Counted from the first letter of the stretch, positions 22,501-33,335 are shown. The stretch is 64,000 bases of DNA from Pyronema omphalodes (GCA_024516155.1 JAJJXM010000021.1:620001-684000), one strand, 5' to 3'. Numbers and translations: made by a program. The notes: generated by a model from the sequence alone, not told the origin.

Positions 22501-23193
22501 AGATGGCTCAGCTATCATCGTCAGTGGGTGAAAACTTACGATTGGGATGGAGGAGTTGGCTTCTGGCGTAGGGTCTGGCACTGGCAAACAGGAGCTCACG
22601 ATCTGGTCTCCTTGGTCTGCGTTTTTGGGTTGAGTAGAATGTTCACGTCGGCACTGGAGTCCACTGGCGATGACATAAAGCCCGACTTGAGCCAGTTACT
22701 TCGCATATCATCTATGTTCGGAGACCTAGACACGGCGTCACTACTGATTGACAATGGGGCTGGCGTTCACGGCTCCTATGAGGACGGAAATACACTGCTG
22801 CATTACGCATCTGAGGAGGGGCATGAGGGGGTGGTCAAACTGCTCATTGATACAGGTGCCGATACATCGGCCATCGATGTCGACGGATGGACACCGCTGC
22901 ATTACGCATCATTGAATGGGTATGAAGAGGTGGTCGAACTGCTCATTGCTAGGGGCACCGATGTCTCCGCTATTAATAAGAACGGAAAGACACCGCTGCA
23001 TCACGCATCTCAGGAGGGGAATGAGGAGGTGGTTAAACTGCTCATTGATGGGCGCGCCGATGTCTCTGCTATCGATAAGTACGGAAGGACACCGCTGCAT
23101 TACGCATTACAGCGGGGGCGTATGGGGGTAGTCGAACTGCTCAAGGAGAGAGGCGCCGTTTGCCAAGAGCAGGTGGAATCAGAGTCTGGTTAA
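19553..23193 (+). CDS. NACHT-ankyrin STAND (NLR-like) protein
   Basis: Eight exons keep one frame of 1071 residues: 19553-20224, 20277-20478, 20528-20638, 20692-20796, 20850-21026, 21088-21112, 21206-21802 and 21867-23193. Introns are 49-93 bp with CTRAY branch points. Residues 1-136 are Ser/Thr-rich and probably disordered. Residues 137-400 match the helical region that precedes NACHT in fungal NLRs (LPWAAFRFILK, AKAIDKVN). Walker A (GIPGAGKT, about 420) is assembled across intron 5; Walker B is TIICIDALDEV (about 522). MFQLAALQI and a winged-helix-like part follow, then ankyrin repeats at about 905-1060. Such proteins bind nucleotide, oligomerise on sensing a ligand and act in heterokaryon incompatibility or defence-like death. 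I see no HET or PNP effector domain, so the output is unknown. Gene appears intact. Confidence 0.88.
22723..23160 (+). repeat. 99-bp ankyrin repeats
   Basis: The word ACACCGCTGCAT (ACACTGCTGCAT in the first unit) recurs at 22792, 22891, 22990 and 23089, exactly 99 bp (33 codons) apart. The intervening DNA is also strongly alike, beyond what protein constraint requires. This indicates recent internal duplication or gene conversion within the NLR sensor domain. Confidence 0.9.
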
Positions 23194-24070
23194 TACAGGG
23201 AGTCTGAATTGTAATTAGAGTCAATGTTGAAACGGCTGCCATGGTTGGAATCAGTAGCAGAGACGGAGAAATGTGACGGGTAGGTGTGAATGTTTTACGC
23301 TGTGTTTTGAGATCAAATGTGTACCAATCTGATTTATGAAGAATGTTTTTTTTTTATATTTTAGCTTTTCTTGTTTGGCGGTTATTATGATGCTTTTTCT
23401 AAAAATGACTACTAGTTCCTATTACTCTGTGTGGTCTCATACTCACATTAAAACCAACTTCATCGTACCTCCACAACTGCGGTAGTACAAATTTTAGTGA
23501 TCAATTTTTGAGTAGCAGAGACCCTACCTTTAGACACAGTCATCTTTGGATCATGGATGGACATATTCCCAGTACTCAGTTCAAAGTGAAAAAGCTTAGC
23601 AGGTCTGGCTGTAGAGAGATAATATGGATCACTCGACGGTAGAGCTATACGAGTGATTGGTGATGAAGAATCAGAAGCGGTCCTACCTCCATATGTAGGG
23701 TTGAATAGCTGAAGAACTCAGCACAGTATACGAGATCAGATATTTCTACTGAAACACGGAAAAACAATTACAATTGCTCTCTCACGACACCGGAGGAATG
23801 ATAAGGATTCGAAGTTATTTGAAGAGAATATAATCCGACAACCAGCAGTGGAAGTCAATATAAACGCGAAACAAATCGCAAGCCATCATTCTTACACAAA
23901 TCTTCTATAAATTCATCACATTTTCCTACTTAATCCAATCCAACCTGAGCCAAGCCAGGCTTTCAACTTCATTACTACATTCAATCTACTACTGATCCTA
24001 TGCTATAGTGGCTATATGCGTATGCGTTGCGCCCTATAATTAATCTAGTCATCCATCAAAAAAGGCCAAA
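23194..24070. other. Intergenic, no gene seen
   Basis: It follows the NLR stop and contains T runs near 23347-23357. No supported frame. It ends at the flippase remnant. Confidence 0.45.
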
Positions 24071-24354
24071 TCACAAAAACATACACGCCCAGAAAAAGAA
24101 AAAAAATCTACAGCCCCCCTTAATGCATCCTTTCTCCTTCTCAATCCCCTGAACCTGAGCATAACTAGAAGGTCTCAACCTTCTTCCGGCCACCTCAACC
24201 ACATACGGCGGTACCAGCGAAACCGCACTAATAACCGCGACTCTCCAAACAAAGTCACCCGTAAAAACATATTCCAACTCAAAATACTGCCCCAAAAATG
24301 GTATGGAAGTCATAAATAGAACCAACGTGCAAACCTCCGCTACTGAAGAAAGGC
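24071..24354 (-). pseudogene. NEO1/ATP9-type flippase C-terminal remnant
   Basis: The minus frame encodes the last transmembrane region and tail of a P4-ATPase of the Neo1/ATP9 class (phospholipid flippase of Golgi/endosomes). Visible blocks are SVAEVCTLVLFMTSIPFLG, YFELEYVFTGDFVWRVA and SAVSLVPPYVV, ending RRLRPSSYAQVQG, then a non-homologous extension. Catalytic and nucleotide-binding domains are absent. The next upstream piece lies across the LINE at 31560-31736. It is therefore a fragment broken by transposition, not a working transporter. Confidence 0.75.
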
Positions 24355-24519
24355 CGAGGAGTCACAAAGAACCGAGAAAGAGATGGAGCGAGAAGTGCTT
24401 GTGTTATTCCACCAAGAACAGGAGCTCTGTCACTACAAGACTCCGAGGGGCGCGCTAGTGGCAGCCACCATCGGTCGGCTAAAAATACACATGCGCTAAA
24501 CCAAAACATCCTCGCGACT

Positions 24520-24533
24520 AAGTCCTGCTGCAC
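24520..24533. repeat. LINE target-site duplication, left
   Basis: AAGTCCTGCTGCAC, identical to 31546-31559. Together they mark the insertion site of the LINE. Confidence 0.92.
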
Positions 24534-25461
24534 TTTATTTATTTATTTATTTATTTCCTCATACTCGCATGCAACCGTAAGGTTATGGCGGAGGCTACTC
24601 TTTGTAATGTACATACTTGAGTTTCCAGATGTTACTCCGGTTGCTCACTGGGATGCGCCCCAGAGCGGTCTTTGGTGGCAGGGTCGTAGTATCCCTGATG
24701 TTCCCTCTGTGGTATAATCCTTCTCGCGTCTGCGGTTCCAAGAGCCCTGTTCGCTCGGGGGCCACCTCGCCGGGTCGTTCCCCCCTGTCCTCCTCCCTTC
24801 CCCTCCCGTTTTTAACTGTTTTCCCGCCTTTGTTTCCTCCGCGTATTCAAAAGTGCCAAAAACAAACAACAAACAAACATACAGACAAGCCTACATGAGG
24901 CCGAAACACCAAGCAAGAATAACAGAATCGAAAAACATACTCAAAAGCAAAACCTAAACGAGTGTGACGTCTCCTTCGCCTTCCCCTCTCACCTCCCTTC
25001 CTTCCCCGTGCGCTATCCTCCCTCTGTTCATTCCCGTACCCCTCCTCTGACTCCTCACCGTCCCCGTTTCCGCTCCTTTTCCGTCGTTCCGCGTCACCAT
25101 CTCTCACTCGCGTTTCTCTTCGCTCCTCTCTCCTCCGCGGTCCCCGTCGCCTTTCCTCTCTCCTCCTCTCCCCACTGTCTCCTGTCGTCCCTCCCTCTCT
25201 CCGGCCCCTTTCTCTCTCCCCTCCTTTCCCCTCTGTTTCCCGCCCTTCCGTCCCTTCTCCTCCCTTCTCCTCTGGGCCTTCGCGTCCCCCTTCTTCTCGC
25301 TGCTCCTGCTCGTTCTTCCCCTCCCCTTATCGCCTCCTGCGCTCGCCGTCCTCCCCCTTTTTTTTTTTTTTTTTTTTTTTTATTTTTTTTTTTTTTTTTA
25401 TTTTTTTTTTATTTTTTATTTTTTTTTTTTATTTTGTTTTTTTTTTTTTTTATTATTATTA

Positions 25462-28400
25462 TTAGGTTGGGGCATGCTCGTCATCCTCGTCCAGCAACGT
25501 TCCCCAGCCTGTGGTCAATGAAATGGGAGTGTCTCCTGCAGCGGGGTTGCGACTTAACTTAGAATGTGCGCATTCGGCGGTCGCGACTTTCGTCGCTGAG
25601 ATCATGGCGGAGAGGGCTTTGGTTCCTGGTTCGGTGTGTAGAATCGTTTGTATCGTGAGGCGGCGGTGTCGGGGGAGTTTCAGTGTTCGTCGGAGGGTAT
25701 CCCTTTGGTCCTGGTACTGTGGGCACGCGAGTAAGAGGTGCTTGGGGGTTTGGGGGGGGTGAAGGGGGCATGTGCAAGATCGGGTGGGGTATTGGGCAGT
25801 GGGGGGGTGTGCGAGGCAGTCGAGGAAGTATCCGTGTCCAGTGCGTAGTCCGAGGATTGCTGTAGCTGTTTTTCGGGGGAGGGTTGTGTATGCGGTGTCG
25901 AGTTTCCGCTTGTGTGGGGCGTTGTAGGTTTTCGGCTTCGGGGCAGATGTGTACCACTCCGTCCAGTCAGTGACGAATTGGTTGTGAACCTGACGGCGTA
26001 TCCACGAGAGGGAGGTAGGGAGGGTCGTTGTTGGTGGGGTTGTCGCCGCCAGTTTGGCCAGGCGGTCTGCTTCGTCGTTCCCGGGGATGTCTGTGTGGCC
26101 TGGGACCCAATGGATGGTCACCTGGGCATTGAGTGCGTTGAGTTTCAGGGCGACGTCTTTGATGGCGAATGCCAGTTCTTGTCCTGGACCGCGGGATAGG
26201 CGGGAGGAGCGGAGGATTGCGGACTGGTTGTCGGTGAAGATGTGGATGGAGCGGTGGGGTAGGTGGTGGAGGCGTATGTACTTGTGGCAGGTTTCTACGC
26301 ATTCGAGGATGGCTCGCAGCTCAGGGTCGAACACCTCGGAGGTGGATCCCATGGGCACGATGGCTCGGATTTCTCGCGGCAGTCCCTGGGGAATGTAGTA
26401 TCCGGCGCCGGTGTCGCTGTCGAGTTAAGATCCATCGGTGTAGGCAATGATGTTATGGTCGTTGTTTCGGAGGTTCTGGAGGAGGGTGATGTGTTCGATG
26501 GCAGCGTCATCCTTTGGGGACGGGCTCATGTCGATGGTGACGGGGTGGGGGTCCCATGGGGATGACGTGGGGTGTGCTGTGTCTTCAACAGTTGAGGTGG
26601 GGGAGATCCAGGCGGCTAGGGAGGGGAGGTGATTTACTAGCCGGGAGGGCGGGCGTGTCGGGGTTTGCCAAGTGTGGTCGTATTCGTGTGTCGTGCGTAT
26701 GGTGGTGGCGAAGTGGTTGGGGATGGGGAAGGAGGAGGGGCAGCGTTTGGTAACGGGGTGTGAGGGGGGGAGGGTGAGGAGGCGGAGGGTGTACTTCCTT
26801 CTCTTGTGATTTAAGCGTACCAGGACCGGGGGGATTGCGGCTTCGTTGTGTAGGGCGATGATGGGTGTCGATCGGAAGGCGTTTAGGATTCGTCGGAGGG
26901 CTATGTTTTGTTGGGTTTGTAGTTTACGGGCCAGGGTCTTTTGTCCGGTCCACCAGATCTCAGCTCCGAAGTCGGACCTAGAAGTGACACATGCTATGTA
27001 AAGTGAGCGGGTAGCTGAAGGAGACAGACCTGTTTCATGACGTACGAGGCTGCAGAGGGCGTTGAGGGATCTGGAGGCGGCGGTTAGTTTGTTTTTTACA
27101 TGATGGGAGAAGTTCAGTTTGCGGTCGAAAAATATGCCTATCCACCGGACAACGTCTTTCGGTCCTCCTTGGGTTCCGGGTGTGACAATCGTGCCGTTGG
27201 GGAGTGTGACTTTCACGGGGTCGTCGTGGGTATCTTTGCGGGATCGGTGGAAGTGGAGCAATTCTGATTTGGAATCGTCAAAGGCCACTGCGTTTTCTTG
27301 GGCCCATGTGAATGCGGTGCGGGCGACTTTCTCGAGGACTCTTGCGTTTCCTTCTCTTGTGTGGCCGTGGGCGACTAACGCAACGTCATCGATGTAGCTC
27401 GGGGCCCACACGGTGGGGTGTGTTGAGGTTAGGGTGTCGAAGAGTGGGCGGAGGTAGAGGAGGAATAGTATAGGGGACGCCGGGGAGCCTTGGGGGATGC
27501 CTGTCGTGATGGGGCGTTGTACGTCGGTGTTGCCGTCGAAGGAGAGGGCGGTGGTGCGGTCGGTTAAGAAGGATGTGCCCCATGAGGTTACTTGTTCTGG
27601 GCATCCAAGGTTGCGCATCGTGTGGAGGAGGCGGGCAGCGGAGACATTGTCGAAGGCGCCGCGGACGTCCCGAAAGAGGGCTGACGTCACCAGTTTGAGC
27701 TTATCGTTGGTTTCGATGTCATGTGTTAGTGCCATGGCGGCGTCGATAGCCGAGTGTTTTGGGCGTCCGCCTATCTGGTCAGTGTGTAGCAGGTCATGGG
27801 ATTCCGCCATCTGTCCTAGACGTGTTGCCATCAATTTTTCTAAGATTTTACCCAAGCAGTTTAGTAGAGCTATAGGTCTGTATGCCTTGACTGAGCTGTA
27901 GTCCGGCTTGTTCGGTTTTGGTATTACTACAGTCGTTGCTTCCCGCCAGGCCCTGGGGTGGTAGCCTACCTTACCGAGGGTGGCGTAGAGCAGGTTGATT
28001 TGTTCGGGTATAGCTTCGTATGTCTTGCGGAGGCATGCGGATGTTATGCCGTCAGGCCCTGGGGCTTTCTTGGGGGAGGAGGAGAAGATAGCGTGGGAGA
28101 TCTCCGCGGGGGTGAATGTTTCCCATGGGATCGGGGGTCTCGAGGGGGTGTTTCTGGTGGGGGGTGAGGGGGGGGGGGGGGGGAGGGAAGAGCGCTTGGA
28201 AGGCTTCTATTTTGCTTTGGAAGTCTGTGCATAGGCGGTCCTCACCGTTCACTGTCATTTTTATGGGGGGCGTGAGTTGGGCTTTGCGGGGGTTAGTGTA
28301 CTTGAAAGCCGCCCAGACGTCTGCGCCTTCCGCTTGTGCAAGGTATGCCTTCTATAGAGTATCCTTCGCATGTCTTATTCGTCTGAAATGTGTGTTGCGG

Positions 28401-29455
28401 AGGGTCTTGAATTCCTCATGGTGTTCGGGTAGGCGGGTTCGCTTCCAACGGCGGCGGGCTTGGGACATCGCTCTGCGTGTGTCGTCGAGTTCCGCGGTCC
28501 ACCACCTCTTCGACCGTGGGGTTGGCGTCATGGGGGGTGTTGATTGTTCGACAGCTTGTAGTATGTGTTGTCGGAGCCTTTGTGCCCATTCGTCTAGGTT
28601 TTCGTGGGTGGGGTTTTGGCTGAGGTACGTCCACCGGGGCTTGTTGGTGGTGGACAGGCGGAGCAGGGTGCTGGCGAATGTTTCCCAGTCCGTTTTTTTC
28701 CAGTTAAGACGTTTCTTGGTTGGGGCCTGTTCTATGTCGGGGTGGAGGGATTCGATCTGGAAGCGTATGACTTCGTGATCTGACCCCGTGGCGTTATCCT
28801 CGTCTATGGCCCAGTTTGTGACCTCTCGGGCCACCGCTGGAGCGGCGAGCGTAAGATCGAGGACGGAGGAGCCCGTGCCTGTGCGGTAGTGATAAGTGGG
28901 CACGTCCGGGACGTTCACCAGGTGCCAGCCGTGATCTTCTATTAGTTTGACGAGTTCATCGGCCCGGGCTTGGTGCCTCACTCCTGAATTCCATAAGGGG
29001 TGGTGTGCGTTTAGGTCCCCAGTGATAATGCATCTGGGTGGGAGGGGGAGGGGGGCGAGAGTACGGGGGATAGTGTGGAGTTGTGTTATGGGGTCGTACT
29101 CGTTGTAGATGTTTAGAATGAATAGGGAAGGGATGAGGTCAGTCTGAACCTCGAGGACTTGAAGGTCCGGGTCTCCGCTGACATCCGGTCGTGGAGTGAC
29201 GCGGATGTGTGGGTTGAGGCGGGAGACGTAGGCGGCGGTCCGTATTACTGGACGATTGCCAATGGGAGGGAGGATGAGGGTGAAGTCGGGGTGAGTGGTA
29301 GCGTACCGGGGGTCTTTTATCTGGGCTTCTTGCACCAGAATGATGTCTGCGGTTTTCCCTGCTGTGTTCAGGAGGGTGTTTAGGGCGGTGGTGCTGCGGT
29401 TTGTGTTGTGGGACACAATGCGGAGGGTCGCCGCTGTATATGCGTAATTATGCAT
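25462..29455 (-). pseudogene. LINE ORF2: endonuclease-RT-RNase H, disabled
   Basis: The ORF starts with ATG at 29455. Domains in order: APE-type endonuclease (CIITGDLNAHHPLW and ATGSDHEVIRF) to about 28700; reverse transcriptase with the YIDDVALV active site, in a frame open from about 28070 to 26425; RNase H with AYTDGS, ELRAILE, FTDNQS and HTDIPGNDEAD. Breaks: an in-frame TAG at 28352-28354, a frameshift at the G run around 28169-28185, and an in-frame TAA at 26425-26427 just after TDGS. Both stops fit a C-to-T change of a CAG or CAA codon, i.e. CpA to TpA. The RNase H frame then ends in a TAA repeat. Not translatable as one protein here. Confidence 0.9.
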
Positions 29456-31151
29456 CAGCGGTCATGTTGGTGTCGTCGGTGGGGTCGGCGTCAGTTGAGG
29501 GGGGGGCGGTGCGGGCTCTTTGCCATGCTTCGTGAACGATGGCCTGTCTGACCGGGCATCGGGCGCTGTAGGCGGGGTGCGTGGAGTCGGGGTTTCCTGC
29601 TTCCTTGCAGTTTGTGCAGCTGTATACGGTGTGGACACAGCTTCGACCCCGTTTGGAAGGGCAGTCTACACAGGTGTGGTTGTCAGTGGAGTGTGCGCCT
29701 GCACACATCGCGCAGGTTGGGCCGCCAGTGGAGTGGCATGTGGCGTGGTGGTGGCCATATTTCATGCACTTGCGACAGAGGTCGGTGGATCGTGAGGTGT
29801 GGAATTCGGTCACTCTCTTGTGTTCGTACAGTACCACTATTTTCGACCGTTTCAGGGATTGGTAGTCATCTGCGGATTGTACTGCCACCATCACGCTGGA
29901 TGCGGTCTTACCTTCTCTCTTGTCGGGGTGCGAGATGTATCGTGGTCTTTGGGCTAGTTTCACAGGGTGGTTACGTTCGATTTCTTGCTGGAGGAGTTCC
30001 ATGCCCTCAGCGGTGTCTGGGAAGACGTCCATCGGGATTCCGTGCACCGCAAGTTTGTGCCACTTTTCATTCAGTTTAGGGGGCAGGAGGGAGGCGTGGA
30101 CGGAGCGGGCAGCTTCGTGGATGATGGGGAGGTGGGGGAGGAGGTCGTTGATTGGGGTGGCGGGGGATGGGGTGAGGAGGAGGTTGCCAGACATGTTTTT
30201 CCTTACCGTCAGGATGGAGATGTTGTCGGGTACCTTCGCGCGGCGTAGCGCTTCGTTTACCTTCATACCGATCATGATCTTGGCGTTGTCGCTGAGAGTG
30301 TGAGGATCCGGGCAGGGGATGATGACGTTCTGTGGGCGGGGTGGGGCGGGTCTGTTGGCGGAGGTCTTTTTCGTGTTGGCGGTGGTTGGTTTGGGGCGTG
30401 CGGGGGTGGGTTGGGCGTCGGGGAAGAGTTCGCGGGGGGAGTTCCCGTTCCAGATCGTCGCGGGGTCGGCTTGCTGCGGCGGGGAGGGCACGGGGAGGCT
30501 GTGTTTGGCGAGTTCTGCCTCAGCAGCGAGGCAGCGTTGTCTCCAGTAGTCCTTTGAGTCGTCGGCGGGGGCAGTGAGGGCATTGTCGGGGGAGGGGGCG
30601 GAGGTCGAGGGGACGTATTCGGGGCAGAGAATGGGGGCGATTCGTTTGAGCATGTTGTTGGTGTCACGGGTCATCGTTCTGTCGCGGTCGAGGATTTGGT
30701 ATAGTTTCGTGATGCGGTCGTTCGTGATTTTGTCATTGTGGCGGGCGAGGTCGGCGTAGGTGGCGAGGGCGCTCAGGACGCGGTTGGAGTCGTTGTCGGT
30801 TCTGGGGTTATTGTCGGCGGAGGGGGTGGCGTTGTCGGGGGCGGTCGTATCGTGGGCGCTGTTCAGAAGTTTCTTGATGCTGCGTCGGTAAGTGTCGTGG
30901 TCGGCGTTGGTGGGGTAGGAGTGCGCTGTGGACGTCGCTTGGCGTTTTCGGGGGAGAAACGGGTTGTCCTGCGTTTGGGTGATTGGGTCGGAGCGGAGGA
31001 TTCGTTGGGTTGCTGGGGAAGTGATGGCGGGGGCAGCATTGCGGGGGGTGGGGGACGGGGTGCGGTCGCGTGCGTTGTTGTTGGAGGACGCGTCGTCGCT
31101 GTCGCTGACGTCATCGTCATCAAGGTGCATCTCGTCGTGGTGTACCTGCAT
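29448..31151 (-). CDS. LINE ORF1, gag-like zinc-knuckle protein
   Basis: An intact frame of 567 residues. The N-terminus is acidic (DDDDVSDSDDASS) and the middle is Pro/Ala-rich and probably disordered. A conserved region follows (about residues 290-420, LSDNAKIMIGMKVNEALRRA), then three Cys/His knuckles starting CRKCMKYGHHHATC, CAMCAGAHSTDNHTC and CTNCKEAG. It would bind element RNA in the retrotransposition particle. Its TAA overlaps the ORF2 start in ATGCATAA, an 8-base overlap suggesting termination-reinitiation for ORF2. Confidence 0.88.
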   Translation of the reverse strand: MQVHHDEMHLDDDDVSDSDDASSNNNARDRTPSPTPRNAAPAITSPATQRILRSDPITQTQDNPFLPRKRQATSTAHSYPTNADHDTYRRSIKKLLNSAHDTTAPDNATPSADNNPRTDNDSNRVLSALATYADLARHNDKITNDRITKLYQILDRDRTMTRDTNNMLKRIAPILCPEYVPSTSAPSPDNALTAPADDSKDYWRQRCLAAEAELAKHSLPVPSPPQQADPATIWNGNSPRELFPDAQPTPARPKPTTANTKKTSANRPAPPRPQNVIIPCPDPHTLSDNAKIMIGMKVNEALRRAKVPDNISILTVRKNMSGNLLLTPSPATPINDLLPHLPIIHEAARSVHASLLPPKLNEKWHKLAVHGIPMDVFPDTAEGMELLQQEIERNHPVKLAQRPRYISHPDKREGKTASSVMVAVQSADDYQSLKRSKIVVLYEHKRVTEFHTSRSTDLCRKCMKYGHHHATCHSTGGPTCAMCAGAHSTDNHTCVDCPSKRGRSCVHTVYSCTNCKEAGNPDSTHPAYSARCPVRQAIVHEAWQRARTAPPSTDADPTDDTNMTADA

Positions 31152-31545
31152 GAGATGAGGCTCTGCGCTAGCGTGGCGGCTCTGCGCGAGGTCGCGTGTG
31201 GGGGGTTTGTCGGGGGGGGAGCGGGTGTTTCTTCGCCGCGGAGGTTCGAGGAGCCATCGGGAGCTCGGGTTGATGAGTATCGGGGGGTATGATGGTGATT
31301 CTGGTGGAAAATTGATGGTCTGTGTGGTGGTTGTGGGGGGGGGTGGTTGTCCGCGTCGCTGGCTGCTTCAGGGGCCGTTGAAACCTCTTCTCCACCGTGT
31401 AACACGACGAAAAAGAGCGGGCCTGGTCTGAAACCGCTGCGATAGGGAAATTCGGGTGTGCCGATTAGGATTCCGCTCGAAAATCTGGAGATTTCCGGGT
31501 GGTTGTCGAAAAGGCAGGGGGGGGGGTCGATTTTCCGGTGTAGTC

Positions 31546-31559
31546 AAGTCCTGCTGCAC
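31546..31559. repeat. LINE target-site duplication, right
   Basis: AAGTCCTGCTGCAC, the exact partner of 24520-24533, directly at the element's 5' end. Confidence 0.92.
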
Positions 31560-31736
31560 GCACCGGACAGGCAAACGAGAGAAACTTCAAAACCATGTTC
31601 TTATCTCCATGGCAACCATGATAAGTTCGTTCAATACAAGTACGGTGAATGACACTGTCACCATACGCTTAAAGAATTCTAAACCGATTAGGACTTGGGC
31701 TAGGCCCTGAATTACGGAACCTTGGCAGATTGAGTG
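31560..31736 (-). pseudogene. NEO1/ATP9-type flippase inner fragment
   Basis: The minus frame reads SICQGSVIQGLAQVLIG then MVTVSFTVLVLNELIMVAMEI and RTW. This matches the Neo1/ATP9 transmembrane stretch that directly precedes the block found at 24071-24354. In-frame stops stand on both sides. Together with the left fragment it shows that one flippase remnant was split by the LINE. The sequence between RTW and the next homologous block is degenerate, so the gene was probably already decaying. Confidence 0.7.
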
Positions 31737-31792
31737 TCAGTCTCCATCGTAGTCTGTTCTAGAAGCCCTGTTTGCTGGGTAGCCTCCACGCC

Positions 31793-33160
31793 AGGATGCT
31801 CTTGCTTTCCTTCTCCCTTCCTCACCCAGTTTTATTTTTCTTTTTCTTGTTCTTTTTCTTTTTCTTTTTCTTTTTCTTTTCTTTTTCTTTTTCTTTTTCT
31901 TTTTCTTTTTCTTTTTCTTTTTCTTTTTCTTTTTCTTTTTCTTTTTCTTTTTCTTTTTCTTTTTCTTTTTCTTTTTCTTTTTCTTTTTCTTTTTCTTTTT
32001 CTTTTTCTTTTTCTTTTTCTTTTTCTTTTTCTTTTTCTTTTTCTTTTTCTTTTTCTTTTTCTTTTTCTTTTCTTTTTCTTTTTCTTCTTCTTTTTCTTTT
32101 TCTTTTTCTTTTTCTTTTCGTCTGATCATATTTTATGTGGTACGTGCTCCCATACAAATGAAATTGCATACGTTATAATTGTTCAAGTGCACATAAGGCC
32201 GTTGTGCCTAGGTAGGGGTGGAGGTCAGCCGTACTTATATCTTCGCATGTTTCTCTGCTTGTCTTGCTCACCATACTCATTAATAAACCCCTGCTCCACC
32301 TCCATGTCTTCTCTTCACTCGATTCCTCTCGTGACCTTCGACAATGATTCTCCCGCGCCAAAAGTTTTATGCAACCGGAGGGGCTATGCCGGGCATATGC
32401 CATCATGGTTAAAAACTCTTAATTTATAAGGATGTTTCCATAAAAGACGTAGTGCTGTGAAAATCAATGCAATCATTATTACATAATCTCAATACACCAC
32501 GGCTGTTGCAAAACTTTTCTGGCAAGCATTGAAAGATAAAGCAACAACCAGCATAAATTCAAAAGCGTAGACTTCAGAAAAAATAGCATTACGATCATAA
32601 AAATGTGAAAAAAAAAGAACATTTGTTCCCCATTACCAGAGCTCGCTGGTCACCCCGACGTCTTAACAGATATTTTTGCCACCCCAAATTAAGAGTTCAC
32701 TACTTCCTTCCTTGATACAACTTTTGTTTGTCCTTTTTGGTCAGGTGGCCGGCACAAGATGCAATAATTCCCCATTTTTGGCTGAAAATGAATTCCACAT
32801 TTTCTGCACCATTGTAGATGCGACTAATGGAAAATTCGACGGGGATGATTGCACCTGAATTCTTCAACACCTGAAGCCAGCCACAGGTTGTGATTCCTGC
32901 CTCTTCGAAGGATGGTTATTGTTGAGTGGACGAGGTTTCAGAAAGCTTTGGACCTATCAGCAACCCCGGAGGAAGAGTTAATTGTTCTAGGTTGGAGCTG
33001 AGGGTTGATCAAAGATAGCAATCACTGCCTGTGTATACTCTCTCAGAGTCTGAAGGAACGCTTTTTTTTCAGATTGAAAAAATACTTTAGATAGAGTATT
33101 CTAATTTCTCCGGAAGTCCTGCTAATCCCTTTTCAACCCAAGCTTGCTGCATGCCGAAAA
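31793..33160. repeat. Repeat block R, left copy, part 1
   Basis: Aligns by eye, in reverse complement, with 62890-64000. Landmarks are ACTCATTAATAAACCCCTGC, CGTGACCTTCGACAAT and TTATAAGGATGTTTCCATAA. Continues after the Copia element at 38418-38843. No intact gene was recognised inside; a 60-codon frame at 32676-32858 is not supported. Confidence 0.85.
31835..32118. repeat. (CTTTTT)n hexanucleotide expansion
   Basis: About 45 units of CTTTTT with a few interruptions. The inverted partner copy (63940-63961) has only about three units, so the tract expanded after the duplication. The long Phe/Ser or Lys/Glu frames across it are artefacts of the repeat. Confidence 0.95.
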
Positions 33161-33165
33161 ATATT
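33161..33165. repeat. Copia target-site duplication, left
   Basis: ATATT, repeated at 38413-38417 on the other side of the element. Confidence 0.85.
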
Positions 33166-33335
33166 TATTAAACTGAGTTTGTAAAGTGAGTTGGATTATT
33201 GTTAACGAACGGTTCTAACTGCAGTTTATATACAGGGCACCGTACTCCTCCAAGCAACATGACCAGTACGGACATGGCTGTTTCAATATGTCCTTGTCAT
33301 GTTGACTATTCAACATGACCGGTCCGTTTTCAACA
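33166..33335 (-). repeat. Copia 3' LTR
   Basis: 170 bp, 168 of them identical to the other LTR (differences in the CTGCAG/CTACAG and GGGCACC/GGGAACC words). On the element strand it begins TGTTGAAAACGG and ends TTTAATA. It contains the palindrome ATGTTGACTATTCAACAT. Confidence 0.95.

Larger units (their letters stand above)
24534..31545 (-). mobile_element. Tad1-like LINE retrotransposon
   Basis: A 7.0-kb non-LTR element on the minus strand, flanked by a 14-bp target duplication. From 5' (right) to 3': a 5' UTR (31545-31152) that begins GACTACACCGG; ORF1 with zinc knuckles; ORF2 with endonuclease, reverse transcriptase and RNase H; then a 3' UTR of about 900 bp that is purine-rich on the element strand, with an internal A-rich tract (25359-25460). 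It ends in an AAAT-repeat tail at 24534-24556. ORF1 with CCHC motifs plus an RNase H domain suggests the fungal Tad1 group. Full length, but ORF2 is disabled by two stops and one frameshift. Confidence 0.92.

Noticed and set aside
24847..25562. Frames in the CT-rich stretch at the LINE 3' end
   Set aside because: Purine/pyrimidine-biased 3' UTR of the LINE; the composition alone keeps frames open.
31734..32429. Long Phe/Leu/Ser or Lys/Glu frames on both strands
   Set aside because: They are created by the CTTTTT hexamer, which leaves several frames open; no start context or domain.
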